DNA of 30,401 nucleotides from DASTPP01 sp035762175. Its GTDB lineage: Bacteria; Myxococcota_A; Polyangia; Polyangiales; Polyangiaceae. The DNA lies in contig DASTPP010000450.1 of assembly GCA_035762175.1 (NCBI GenBank), positions 1 through 30,401 on the forward strand, in the 5' to 3' direction. A program made the translations under genes and the position numbers. The notes under the pieces are model-generated. The model saw only the letters and a list, made by a program, of their open reading frames with translations. It was not told the DNA's origin and did not search any database. Every line of letters begins with the position of its first letter. Within the stretch, counting starts at the first letter, position 1. Shown in pieces: positions 8,354-16,334 of the stretch.

Positions 8354-9345
8354 GGGCGCCCCCCACCCCCCCGCGCCGCCGGTCGGCGGCGCTCGCGGCG
8401 GCGGCGCTCGCGCTGCTCGCGGGCGCGGCCGAGCCCGAGGGCTCGGCGCCCGCGCCCGAGCGCGAGCCGTGCTCGCTGCCGGGCATGGTCGACGACCTGC
8501 GCGCGGCGCTGCACGACGGCTCGCCCGCCCTGCAGAAGTACCAGAAGTTCCTCCTCAAGGAGGCGGCGATGCGCGTGCCGCCCGAGCGGCTGCGCGCCGC
8601 CTTCGCGGCCGAGCGCGACCCGGGCGTGCTCGAGGCGCTCGGGGCGGCGATCGCGTCGCGGGCGAGCAACGCCGGCGAGCCCGCGGCCTTCGCGCCGGTC
8701 GTCGAGCGCGCCCGCCGCGACGCCGACCCGGCGCTGCGGGCGGCCTCGCTGCGCGGCCTGCGGGGCTTCGGCTCGGTCGAGGCGATGGCGGCCTCGGGGC
8801 GCACCTCGTACGCCGACTTCGCCCGCGACCCCGCGCCCGAGGTGCGGCAGGCGGCGGCCGAGAACCTCCTGCACGAGAGCCAGAAGGTGTACTTCGGCCA
8901 CGAGCGCGCCGTCTCCGAGGCCGCCGTCGAGGCCGCCGCGGCGCTGGCCGACCCGGCGCTCGCCGCCAAGCTGCTCGCCGGCACCTCGATGGAGCAGGCG
9001 GGCCCCGCCGCCGTCGAGAAGCTCGTCGAGAAGCTCTCGGCCGACGACGCGGGCCTGCGCGCGGCCGCCGCCAAGGCCCTCGGCGACGTCTCGGCCGCGC
9101 AGGCCGGCGCCGCGCAGCGCGCGCTCCTCGAGCGCTACCGGGCCGAGCCCGAGCGCGAGGTGCGCGCCGCCATCCTCGAGGGCCTCGCGCACCTCGGGCT
9201 CGGCGCGGCGGCGCCCACGCTCGAGTCGCTGCGCGGCGTCGACCCGGCGCTCGCGCCCGAGATCGACGCCTGGCTCAAGGCGCTCGCGACCGGCCTGCAA
9301 GAGTGGTCGCTCATCGTGCGGGAGAAGCAGCGCCTGCAGGGCTAG
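8323..9345 (+). CDS. Exported HEAT-like helical-repeat protein
   Basis: Function not recognised. Predicted 340 residues. The N-terminus is Arg-rich and followed by an Ala/Leu hydrophobic segment (about 21-35), consistent with a signal peptide or anchor. From about residue 55 the chain is a run of Ala/Leu-rich helix pairs with phrases such as DPALRAASLRGLRGFG, APEVRQAAAENLL and DAGLRAAAAKALGDV, typical of HEAT repeats. The ATG at 8323 was chosen because it follows AAGGAGGAG (8306-8314) at good spacing and supplies a complete leader; a TTG at 8350 is a weaker alternative. It overlaps the upstream gene by 31 nt, suggesting translational coupling. There is no catalytic motif. An interaction surface in the periplasm is inferred. 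Confidence 0.75.
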   Translation: MPGRGRRRALRAPPTPPRRRSAALAAAALALLAGAAEPEGSAPAPEREPCSLPGMVDDLRAALHDGSPALQKYQKFLLKEAAMRVPPERLRAAFAAERDPGVLEALGAAIASRASNAGEPAAFAPVVERARRDADPALRAASLRGLRGFGSVEAMAASGRTSYADFARDPAPEVRQAAAENLLHESQKVYFGHERAVSEAAVEAAAALADPALAAKLLAGTSMEQAGPAAVEKLVEKLSADDAGLRAAAAKALGDVSAAQAGAAQRALLERYRAEPEREVRAAILEGLAHLGLGAAAPTLESLRGVDPALAPEIDAWLKALATGLQEWSLIVREKQRLQG

Positions 9346-9351
9346 CGCGCG

Positions 9352-9379
9352 CGCCCCGCCCCGCGCTCGGGGCGGGCGC
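9352..9379. terminator. GC hairpin after the HEAT-protein pair
   Basis: A strong inverted repeat pairs GCCCCG on the left with CGGGGC on the right, extended by further G-C pairs with one bulge. It lies 7 nt after the stop at 9345 and before the M23-type gene. It lacks a T-tract, so it may act as a 3'-end structure rather than a standard terminator. Confidence 0.35.
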
Positions 9380-9408
9380 CGCGCGGGACAACCGGACCGG
9401 AGGGACAC

Positions 9409-9996
9409 ATGACCAGGACCACGATGAAGAGTTTCCTGCCGAGGGCGCCCGTCGTCGGCGCGCTCGCGGCGCTCGCGGCCGCCGTGCCCGCGTCGCTCGC
9501 GGCGGCGACGTTCACGGCCCGGGGCCCCATCTGCGAGTCGACCGCCCGGGTCGGGTCGACGACCTTCTACTCGTGCAGCGGCAGCACCCACACCGCGCTC
9601 GACATGAGCAACCAGTCGTGCAGCGAGTGGAACCACCGCGGCATGCTGCTCGGCAGCGTCAAGTACACCTACCACGGCGGCTGCGCGAACAACTGCGCCA
9701 ACCCCCCGCCCAACACGAGCTGCAACGGCGGCGCCGGCAACTACTACACCGTCGCGGGCGCCAACGGCTGGGACTTCCGGCAGCTGCACGTCAACTCGAA
9801 CGCCAGCTCGGGCACCAAGACCTGTGACCGCTGCGCCCTCGGCCTCGTCGGCTCGACGGGCAACTCGTTCGGCGCGCACGTGCACGCCGACAACCGCCAG
9901 TTCGGCACGCGCAAGAGCGCCTGGTACACGAGCGTCGGCACGACCTGCGGCTCGAGCGCCTACTGCGAGCGCGTCGTCGGCCAGCCCACGCTCTGA
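9409..9996 (+). CDS. Secreted cysteine-rich M23-family (LytM-like) metallopeptidase
   Basis: Probable zinc peptidase of 195 residues acting outside the cytoplasm. Residues 1-32 form a signal peptide. The motifs match the M23 core: HTALD (His61 and Asp65, as HxxxD), LHVNS with His127 where the family has YxHLS, and GSTGNSFGAHVHAD (His157, His159, as HxH), where the family usually reads STGxSTGPHLHFE. M23 enzymes cut peptidoglycan cross-bridges or Gly-rich peptides. Ten cysteines in the mature part suggest up to five disulphides, unusual for the family and consistent with an exposed, stable secreted enzyme. GGAGGG lies 4 nt before the ATG. It is a stand-alone gene followed by a convergent rhomboid gene. 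The family call rests on motif order, since overall similarity looks remote; the substrate is unknown. Confidence 0.75.
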   Translation: MTRTTMKSFLPRAPVVGALAALAAAVPASLAAATFTARGPICESTARVGSTTFYSCSGSTHTALDMSNQSCSEWNHRGMLLGSVKYTYHGGCANNCANPPPNTSCNGGAGNYYTVAGANGWDFRQLHVNSNASSGTKTCDRCALGLVGSTGNSFGAHVHADNRQFGTRKSAWYTSVGTTCGSSAYCERVVGQPTL

Positions 9997-10008
9997 ACGG
10001 CGGGCGTC

Positions 10009-10033
10009 GCGCCCCCCGCCACGGGGCGGGCGC
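10009..10033. terminator. GC hairpin between convergent M23-type and rhomboid genes
   Basis: GCGCCC pairs with GGGCGC around an inner CCC/GGG pairing in the 42-bp gap between two converging stop codons. It could serve both strands; there is no T-tract. Confidence 0.35.
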
Positions 10034-10038
10034 CGCGC

Positions 10039-10968
10039 TCAGCGCCCGCCCTCGTCTCCCTCGTCGCCCTCGTCGCCCTCGTCGACCGGGGCGGCGGGCG
10101 CGCGCGGGGCGCCGCGCCGCGGGCCGCCGAGGCCCGGGCGGGGCTCGGACGCGATCGCCGGCGACAGGTGTGGCAAGGCGAGGCTCGCGACGATGGCGAG
10201 CGCCGAGGCGCCGGCGAGCACGCCGAAGAGGCCGTCGCGCTTCCAGGGGCGCGCCTCGCGCGCGAAGAGGAAGCCGAGCACGAGCCCGGCGGCGAGCCCG
10301 CCCATGTGCGCGGCCTGGTTGGTGCGCAGCGCGAGGTAGAAGATCACGCTGTGCACGATCGTGCGCACGAGCATGTCCTTCCAGACGGGGTCGCGCCGCG
10401 CCATGCGGTCGCCCACCAACATGCCGTCGAGCCCGAAGATGGCGCCGCTCGCGCCCGCGGTGAAAAAGAGGGGGTTGTCGCCGTACCAGAAGCCGCTGAC
10501 GGCGAAGCCCGCGACGCCCGTGACGACGTAGGCGACGACGAAGCGGGTGCCGCCGATCAGCTTCTCGCCCGCGCGGCCGAGCTCGGCGAGGGCCAGCATG
10601 TTCATCGCGATGTGCAGCACGCTGAAGTGCACGAAGCAGGCGGCGAGCAGCCGGTACGGCTCGGACCACCCGAGCGCGCCCCAGATCCCGCCGAAGCGGA
10701 TGACCACCGGCGGCGGGACGGACAGGGCGAGGGCCCCGAACCCGAGCTTGCCCGAGGCGGCGAGCTGCAGGGCGAAGACGACGATGGACGTGGCGGCGAG
10801 CGCCTTGGTCGCCCAGAGGTCGACGCCGCCCAGCGCCGTCAGCAAGGGCGCGAGCCCGGGCGGGGGCAGGCGCCGCTCGCAGCGCCGGCACGTGCGCTCG
10901 TCGTGGGCGTTGTAGTAGCGGCAGTAAGGGCAGTTGAACCCGCCGAGGCTTGACACGCCGCTCACCAT
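10039..10968 (-). CDS. Rhomboid family intramembrane serine protease with N-terminal zinc ribbon
   Basis: Integral membrane protease of 309 residues that would cleave substrates within their transmembrane segments. A cytoplasmic zinc ribbon comes first (CPYC at 13-16, CRRC at 27-30). The rhomboid core of about six helices then carries HIAMN (His119 to Asn123), GASG with nucleophile Ser174, and His221 in HMGGLAAG, the catalytic dyad partner. The C-terminus is a charged, Pro-rich tail with a short repeated acidic DEG motif (DEGDEGDEGDEGG). The ATG at 10968 brings in the complete zinc ribbon; no strong ribosome-binding site is visible. The gene lies downstream of a large membrane peptidase on the same strand, separated by 134 bp of GC-rich inverted repeats, so co-transcription is uncertain. 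Substrates are unknown. Confidence 0.92.
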   Translation of the reverse strand: MVSGVSSLGGFNCPYCRYYNAHDERTCRRCERRLPPPGLAPLLTALGGVDLWATKALAATSIVVFALQLAASGKLGFGALALSVPPPVVIRFGGIWGALGWSEPYRLLAACFVHFSVLHIAMNMLALAELGRAGEKLIGGTRFVVAYVVTGVAGFAVSGFWYGDNPLFFTAGASGAIFGLDGMLVGDRMARRDPVWKDMLVRTIVHSVIFYLALRTNQAAHMGGLAAGLVLGFLFAREARPWKRDGLFGVLAGASALAIVASLALPHLSPAIASEPRPGLGGPRRGAPRAPAAPVDEGDEGDEGDEGGR

Positions 10969-11102
10969 AGCCCCGGGCGCGCCCCCGCGCACCCCGGGCC
11001 TTCGCGGGGCGGCGACGCGTTCGGGGCGGGGCCCCCGCGGCCCGGGGCCGAAGGGCGAGTTCGGGCCCGCACGGAGGGCGTCGCCCCGCCCCGCGAGCGC
11101 TC

Positions 11103-13412
11103 TCACGGGCCCGCGCAGCGCCGGGCGAACTCGCGCAGGTTCTGGTGGCGCTGGGTCGGCGGCGGCCGCGTGGCCTCCCAGGCCTCGAGCGCCCGCCGCG
11201 CCCCCTCGGCGTCGGCGAGCGCGCAGGCCGACAGGGCGCGCAGGCGGGCCGCCTCGCGCGCGACGCGGGGCGAGGCGACGCCGAGCTCGAGCGAGCGGTC
11301 GAGCAGCGCGGCCGCGCGGCGGTGGTCGCCGCGGTTGAAGGCGCCGCGGCCGAGCAGGTACGAGGGCAGGCCGCCCGCGGGCCCGGGGCTCTGCTCGTCC
11401 CAGCGGCCGAGCAGCTCGGCGGCGGCCTGCGGGTCGGGCCCGGTCGCGGGCGCGCCGACCAAGAGGGCCACGACGGCGGGGCGCGCGAGCGGGCTCGGCT
11501 CGCGCGCCGCCTCGCGCTTGACGTCGAGCGTGCGCAGCGCGTCTTCGTTCTGGGTGCGCTCGGCGAGCGCGGCGTAGCGCGCCTCGGCGCGGGCGACGTC
11601 GCCGGCGGCGAGGGCGAGATCGCCGAGGCGCTCCTCGGCGCGGTCGCGCGTCGTCTTGGGCAGCGACGGGTCGGCGGCCGCCGCCTCGAGCCGCGCGCGC
11701 GCGTCGGGCAGATCGCCGAGCCGCTCGGAGCAGGTCGCCCGGCCGAGCAGCGCCGCGCCGTCGCGCCCGTCGTCGCCGAGCAGCCGGTCGTAGCGCCGCG
11801 CGGCCGCGCGCACGTCGCCCGCGCCGAGCAGCGACGTCGCCTCGGCCCGCAGCCCGTCGCGCTCGTGCGGGCAGCGGCGCGCGAAGATGGCGGGCCGGTC
11901 GAAGCGCGCCCGGGCGACCGCGAGCGAGGGCTCGGACGGCTGGTCGCGCCCGAGCGCCGCGCGGAACTCGCGCTCGAGCTCCGCGAGCGGCTTGCCCGTC
12001 ACCGCCTCGAGCCGCTCGCCGCCGTACCAGCGCCGCACCGCCGCGGCGCCGTGGCCCTCGCGCACCCACCCGACGAAGGCGCCCGCGGCGGTGTACGAGA
12101 GCGACGAGTTCTTCGCGAAGAAGCCGAGCGAGAAGGTCTTCTCGAGCGGGGGCAACAGCCCGAGCGCGAGCATCGCCGAGGCCCAGCCCCGCGGCGAGAG
12201 GTCGTCGTCGTCGGGCGCCGCGTCGACCGCCAGCCCCTCGATGAGCCCCGGGTCGGGCAGGAGGCCCCCGAGCGTGCCGGCGACCCGGAAGGGGCCGCGG
12301 GCGAAGGTGCCCGCGAGCGCGTGCGCGAGCTCGTGGCCCAGCACCGGGTGCGGGTAGGCGGCCGCGTTGACGTAGACCTCGCGGCGCCAGGGCTTGGCGA
12401 CCTGCGTGTGCGACGCGCCCATCAGCCGCCGCTTCTGCTCGGCGTCGGCGAAGACGTAGACGGTGATGCGCGGCGGCGAGGGCGCCCCGAGGTAGGTCGC
12501 GACGCGCTCGGCCTCGCGCTCGCACTCGCGCGCGAAGAGGTCGGCCTGCTCGTCGCGCTGCGCGCTCGGGTAGAGCACGAGGCAGCGCGCCCCGGCCCGC
12601 GCGCCGCCGAGCTCGCGCGCGATGGTCTCGGCCGTGTGCCAGTGGCCGAAGCGGCTGCCGGCCGCCACCATGCCCGCCGACGCGAGCGCGGCCGCGGCGC
12701 CGAAGAGCCCCGCGAGCCCCGGCCGCGCGCGCGCCCGCACCCAGGCCCCGCCCGACCCCGCCTCGAGCTCGAGGGCGAGCCCCGCGACCGCGAGCGCGCT
12801 GAAGAGCGAGCCCAGCCGGTAGGTCGCCATGCGCCCGACGCCGTCGATGACCGTGTCGTAGAGCGTGCCCGAGAAGAAGCCGACGAAGGGGTCGAAGGCG
12901 AAGACCGTCGGCGTCAGGTAGCCGAAGGCGAGGTTGACCGCGACGCTGCCGAGCGGCCCCGAGAGCGCGAGCGCCACGGCCGCGAAGCGCCGCCGCCGCG
13001 GCGCCGAGCGCGCCGCGAGGTGCCCCGCCCCCGCCCCCCAGAGCCCCGCGAGCAACGCCCCCGCCCAGGGCCCGAGCGCGAAGTAGAGGCTGCCCTCGAG
13101 CGGCGAGCAGAAGCCGACGCGCGCCCCGTGCGCGAGCGAGACCGCGTACGCGAGCGCCCCGAGCCCGAGCCCCCGCTTCGCCCCGAGCCCGAACGCCTCG
13201 CGCGGCGGCTGCGCCCGCGCCGAAACCTCGAGCGCCACGCCGAGCGCCACGATCGGCCCGAGCGCGAGCCCGTTCACGAGCGCGGCCTCGTAGCCGGGCC
13301 CCCCGGCCAGGGGCAGAAAGCCGAGCGCCCCGGCGAACAGGACGGTGGCGAGGGCCGAGCGGCGGGCGTGGGAGCCCGCCCCCGACCAGAGCGACGAGAG
13401 GCGCGCGAGCAC
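11103..13412 (-). CDS. Multi-pass membrane HExxH (peptidase MA-like, gluzincin) protein with TPR-like C-terminus
   Basis: Predicted 769 residues. The N-terminal ~250 residues contain about seven or eight hydrophobic helices. The middle carries HELAH (His360, Glu361, His364) followed 27 residues later by Glu392 in LIEGLA, the zinc-binding pattern of gluzincin peptidases of the MA-like group. The C-terminal ~270 residues are Ala/Leu/Arg-rich helix pairs resembling TPRs (for example LLGAGDVRAAARRYDRLL and LALAAGDVARAEARYAALAE). The GTG at 13412 was chosen because AGGG lies about 10 nt upstream and the helices then begin soon after; the open frame continues further upstream without a convincing start. 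Probably a membrane-bound metallopeptidase with a protein-docking tail; its side of the membrane and its substrate are not known. Confidence 0.75.
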   Translation of the reverse strand: MLARLSSLWSGAGSHARRSALATVLFAGALGFLPLAGGPGYEAALVNGLALGPIVALGVALEVSARAQPPREAFGLGAKRGLGLGALAYAVSLAHGARVGFCSPLEGSLYFALGPWAGALLAGLWGAGAGHLAARSAPRRRRFAAVALALSGPLGSVAVNLAFGYLTPTVFAFDPFVGFFSGTLYDTVIDGVGRMATYRLGSLFSALAVAGLALELEAGSGGAWVRARARPGLAGLFGAAAALASAGMVAAGSRFGHWHTAETIARELGGARAGARCLVLYPSAQRDEQADLFARECEREAERVATYLGAPSPPRITVYVFADAEQKRRLMGASHTQVAKPWRREVYVNAAAYPHPVLGHELAHALAGTFARGPFRVAGTLGGLLPDPGLIEGLAVDAAPDDDDLSPRGWASAMLALGLLPPLEKTFSLGFFAKNSSLSYTAAGAFVGWVREGHGAAAVRRWYGGERLEAVTGKPLAELEREFRAALGRDQPSEPSLAVARARFDRPAIFARRCPHERDGLRAEATSLLGAGDVRAAARRYDRLLGDDGRDGAALLGRATCSERLGDLPDARARLEAAAADPSLPKTTRDRAEERLGDLALAAGDVARAEARYAALAERTQNEDALRTLDVKREAAREPSPLARPAVVALLVGAPATGPDPQAAAELLGRWDEQSPGPAGGLPSYLLGRGAFNRGDHRRAAALLDRSLELGVASPRVAREAARLRALSACALADAEGARRALEAWEATRPPPTQRHQNLREFARRCAGP

Positions 13413-13438
13413 AGTGTCGCCACCCTGACACGATTCGG

Positions 13439-13459
13439 GCCCGGGCGCGCCGCCCGGGC
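13439..13459. repeat. Perfect inverted repeat upstream of the membrane peptidase gene
   Basis: GCCCGGGCG, a 3-nt gap, then CGCCCGGGC form a perfect 9-bp stem. It lies 27 bp upstream of the GTG at 13412, where an operator or a leader hairpin could act; its role is not shown by the sequence. Confidence 0.35.
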
Positions 13460-13593
13460 GCCCCCGGCAAGGGCCCCCCCGGCGCCCGCTCGGGCCGCGC
13501 ACGGCCGCGGCGCCCGCGCCCGGCTCGTCACGAGCTGGGCGGTCGCCCCGCGGGGCGCGGGCCGTGCGCGGCCCGGGCGAGCGCCGCTCGAGG

Positions 13594-13622
13594 TTGCCGC
13601 CCGCCCCCCGGGCCATTACCTT
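13594..13622 (+). promoter_or_regulatory. Candidate sigma-70 promoter for the gene at 13663
   Basis: TTGCCG (13594-13599) and TACCTT (13617-13622) are separated by 17 nt, close to the housekeeping promoter pattern. They lie about 40 nt before the ATG at 13663, which would leave a leader of roughly 33 nt. Confidence 0.5.
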
Positions 13623-13662
13623 GAGTAGGGGCTCGCCGTCGCGGCGGCGTCCGCCCCCGACG

Positions 13663-14013
13663 ATGAAACGCGACCCGCACGAGCTCGTCCCCGAAGGGCG
13701 TTACGTCGAGTTCATCCGCGACGAGCGAGAGCACGACACCGAGCGCTTCGACCGGCTCGCCTACGCCGCCCGCATCTTGCGCCTGCTCGCCCCGCGCGAT
13801 CTGACCGTCGCGCTCTGCCCCGGCACCGAGCGCCTCACCGTGCGCGAGGGCCGCGAGCACGCCCCCGGCCGCCCGCCCCGCTGGGCCATGGTCGCCATCC
13901 CCCCCGATGCGTCGCGCGTGCACATCGCCCTCGCGCTCGCCCGCCTGACGGGCCGCCACGAAGAGCCCTACCTCATCGACGTGCTGACGCGCGCCCCGGC
14001 CCTGCGCGGCTGA
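13663..14013 (+). CDS. Small conserved-looking protein of unknown function
   Basis: Not recognised. The predicted protein is 116 residues, soluble, and rich in Arg, Glu and Leu, with no signal peptide, membrane helix or cysteine pair. It starts MKRDPHELVPEGRYVEF, followed by an amphipathic stretch, a probable beta section (LTVALCPGTERLTVREG), and a C-terminal helix. The ATG at 13663 was preferred over upstream GTG/TTG codons because those fall within or before a promoter-like sequence and add only Arg/Pro-rich residues. Codon usage matches its neighbours. It stands alone between a divergent peptidase gene and a convergent beta-barrel gene, so context gives no role. Confidence 0.65.
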   Translation: MKRDPHELVPEGRYVEFIRDEREHDTERFDRLAYAARILRLLAPRDLTVALCPGTERLTVREGREHAPGRPPRWAMVAIPPDASRVHIALALARLTGRHEEPYLIDVLTRAPALRG

Positions 14014-14015
14014 GG

Positions 14016-14037
14016 GCCCCCGACGTCCGTCGGGGGC
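14016..14037. terminator. Perfect palindromic hairpin between convergent genes
   Basis: GCCCCCGACG, two loop bases, then CGTCGGGGGC form a perfect 10-bp stem starting 2 nt after one stop codon and ending 5 nt before the convergent one. It is the best bidirectional terminator candidate in the window, although it lacks a T-tract. Confidence 0.6.
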
Positions 14038-14042
14038 GCGCA

Positions 14043-14780
14043 TCACAGCCGCAGCTGCAGCCCCACGCCGCCGAAGCCGAAGGTGGCGAAGCTGTTCGAG
14101 TAGCGCTGCGCCGAGGTGCCGCCCTCGAGCGCGACGCCGACCTGGCGGCTCAGCGCGAAGCGGTAGCCGCCGCGCAGGCCCAGCATGAAGCCGGTGCGGT
14201 CGGTCAGGTCTTGGGTGACCGAGATGCCCGAGTTGAGCACGGCGTAGATGCCGCGCGACGGGTCGGGGGCGAAGTCGATGCGGGGGCCGAAGGTGTGCAG
14301 GTGCAGCGCCTGCTGCACGATGGCGCCGCCGCTCGGCAGCGGGCCGCAGCTCAGACACTCGACCGCCTGCCGCCGCGCGCCGAGGCCCGCCCCGAGCGAC
14401 GAGGTGCGCGCGCCCGCGTCGTACGAGTAGCGGCCGGCGACCGTGCGCGTCACCTCGTCGTAGAACGTCGCGAACTCGAGGCCCGCGCCGAGCCAGCGGG
14501 TCATGGCGACGCCGATGTGCACCTCGGTCGTCACGCCCGAGAAGTTGTCGTTGATGAGCTTGGGGTCGCTGTAGCGCCCGAAGACGGCGCCGCCGCCGGC
14601 GCCGAGGTAGACGCGCGACTTCGGCCGGCCCGCCGGCGCGGCGTGCGCCGGCGCGGGCACGACCGCGTCGCGCGGCGGCGGGGCGGCGATCGCGGGGGCC
14701 GCGCCCTCTTGGGCCCAGACGTTCGTCGCGCCGGCCAAGAGCGTCAGCGCGGAGGCGGCGAAAGCGGCAGCGGTTCTCAT
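14043..14780 (-). CDS. Outer-membrane beta-barrel protein
   Basis: Predicted 245 residues. A signal peptide covers residues 1-23, ending VWA before Gln-Glu-Gly. A Pro/Ala-rich spacer to about 55 follows, then alternating polar/hydrophobic strands with Gly and aromatic residues (VYLGAGGGAVFGRYS, WLGAGLEFATFYDE, FMLGLRGGYRFALS, FGFGGVGLQLRL), typical of small 8-stranded barrels of the OmpA/OmpW type. Two cysteines sit together in CLSCG in a likely loop. The ATG at 14780 was chosen because GGGAG lies 8 nt upstream; a GTG at 14789 falls too close to that site. It has its own promoter-like sequence at 14855-14883. It may be a pore or a structural protein; nothing in the sequence says which. Confidence 0.75.
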   Translation of the reverse strand: MRTAAAFAASALTLLAGATNVWAQEGAAPAIAAPPPRDAVVPAPAHAAPAGRPKSRVYLGAGGGAVFGRYSDPKLINDNFSGVTTEVHIGVAMTRWLGAGLEFATFYDEVTRTVAGRYSYDAGARTSSLGAGLGARRQAVECLSCGPLPSGGAIVQQALHLHTFGPRIDFAPDPSRGIYAVLNSGISVTQDLTDRTGFMLGLRGGYRFALSRQVGVALEGGTSAQRYSNSFATFGFGGVGLQLRL

Positions 14781-14854
14781 CGTCGTCACTCCCGTTTCGG
14801 TGAGCGGTGGCGGTACGAAGCCCCGGGGCGAACGCGAGCGCGCCGCGGACCGCG

Positions 14855-14883
14855 ACTATACCATGCGCCCGCGCACCGGCCAG
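14855..14883 (-). promoter_or_regulatory. Candidate promoter for the beta-barrel gene
   Basis: On the minus strand, TATAGT (14860 down to 14855) matches the -10 consensus at five of six positions, with a weaker CTGGCC 17 nt upstream. It lies about 75 nt before the ATG at 14780, leaving a 5' leader of roughly 65-70 nt. It is one of the few A/T-rich spots in this region. Confidence 0.5.
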
Positions 14884-14944
14884 GCTCCGCCCTTCCCCAG
14901 TTCGCGCGCGCCGAGCCGCCCCCGCGCGCCGGCTACGCCCCGCG

Positions 14945-16186
14945 TCAGGCGGGCGGCTCGGGCGGCCCGCCCGCCGGCACCGCCGGCCCCGCCCCCGCCC
15001 CTGGCCCGCGCCCGAGCCGCGCGAAGAGCAGCACCGACACGAGGCCCGCCGGCAGGCAGAGCGCCCAGAGCGCGCGCCCGCCCCAGCGCTCGAACGCGAT
15101 CGAGCCGAGCCAGGGCCCGAAGCTGAAGCCGAGGCCGAACGCCATGCCGTAATAGCCCATGTATTCGCCGCGCCGCTCGGCCGGCGCGATCTCGGCCACG
15201 TACGCCGAGCAGGTCGGAAAGAGAATCATCTCGCCCGCCGTCCAGACGAGCACCGTCGCCGCCACCGACCAGGGCCCCCGGCACAACGCCATTGAAGAAA
15301 ACCCCAATGTCGAAAGCAACGCCCCCAGTGCTAGGGCGCGCGGCGCCGGCCACCTCGCCATCGCCGCGTTCAGGCGCACCTCGCCGAGCACGATGACCGC
15401 CGTGTTCAGCGTGAAGAGCGCCCCGTAGAACGAGGCCGGCAGCCCCAGCTCGCGCACCACGAAGAGCGGCATCGGCCCCTCGTGCTGAAAGAACACGATC
15501 GAGACCGGCAAGAGCGCCACCATCAGCAAGAGCAGGCGCCGGTCGCGGAACGCCGGCCCCGCCGCCGCCGCCCCCTCGGCCCCCGCCCCCTCGCCCGCCG
15601 CCGCCTCGGCCGGGCGCAAGAGGCCGAGCGCGGCCGCCGCCACCAGGCTCGTCAGCCCGTCGATGACGAAGAGCGCCCCGAACGACAGGTCGGCGAGAAC
15701 CCCCCCGAGCGCCGGCCCCACGCTCATGCCCAGGTTGATCGCCAGCCGGTTCAGCGCGTACGCCTGCCGCCGCTGCTCGGGCGCCGCGAAGGCCCCCACC
15801 AGCGCCAGCGTCGCCGGCCGCACCGCCTCGGCCACCGCCGCGAGCGCCACGAGCAGCCCCACCACCGCCTCGAAGCTGCGCGCCAGCGGCAGCGCCAAGA
15901 GCAAGAGCGCCGAGCCCGCCAGCGACGCCTTCGCCACCCGCAAGGGCCCCCACCGGTCGCCGAGCCGCCCCACGAAAGGCGAGCACGCGAGCGCCGTCAG
16001 GCCGTAGAACGCGAGGCTCAACCCCGCCCGCCCCGGGCTCAGCCCGAGGTTGCGCGTCAGGTGCAGCATCAGAAAGGGCAGCACCATCGTGCCCGCGCGG
16101 TTGACGAACACCGCGAGCGCCAGCACCCACAGCGAGCGCGGCAGCCCCTCGAGATCACGCCAAGGGTTCAGGGCCCGCCACCGCAT
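14945..16186 (-). CDS. Major facilitator superfamily transporter
   Basis: Inner-membrane transporter of 413 residues with about 12 predicted helices in two halves joined by an Ala/Glu/Gly-rich loop near residue 200. The loop between helices 2 and 3 carries the MFS motif A variant FVGRLGDRWGPLRV. The first helix region includes NRAGTMVLPFLMLHL and a later helix INLGMSVGPALGGVLAD, common in drug/H+ antiporter-like exporters. The ATG at 16186 has a perfect AAGGAGG 7 nt upstream. The C-terminal tail is short and Gly/Pro-rich. Substrate is not identifiable. It lies downstream of a 484-bp gap with a 46-bp tandem repeat, divergent from rpmG, and is followed by the beta-barrel gene about 160 bp away. 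Confidence 0.93.
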   Translation of the reverse strand: MRWRALNPWRDLEGLPRSLWVLALAVFVNRAGTMVLPFLMLHLTRNLGLSPGRAGLSLAFYGLTALACSPFVGRLGDRWGPLRVAKASLAGSALLLLALPLARSFEAVVGLLVALAAVAEAVRPATLALVGAFAAPEQRRQAYALNRLAINLGMSVGPALGGVLADLSFGALFVIDGLTSLVAAAALGLLRPAEAAAGEGAGAEGAAAAGPAFRDRRLLLLMVALLPVSIVFFQHEGPMPLFVVRELGLPASFYGALFTLNTAVIVLGEVRLNAAMARWPAPRALALGALLSTLGFSSMALCRGPWSVAATVLVWTAGEMILFPTCSAYVAEIAPAERRGEYMGYYGMAFGLGFSFGPWLGSIAFERWGGRALWALCLPAGLVSVLLFARLGRGPGAGAGPAVPAGGPPEPPA

Positions 16187-16334
16187 GCTCGCCTCCTTAC
16201 TACGACCACGCGCCCGCCCCACCCGCGGCGTGCGGGCCCGGGCGCCGGGGGCGCGCGCGCGCGCGGAGGGCGGGTCCCCTGCTGTCTGAGCCCTCCCCCT
16301 TGGGAGGGCGAGTTCAGGGTGCCCGAAGAGCGTG

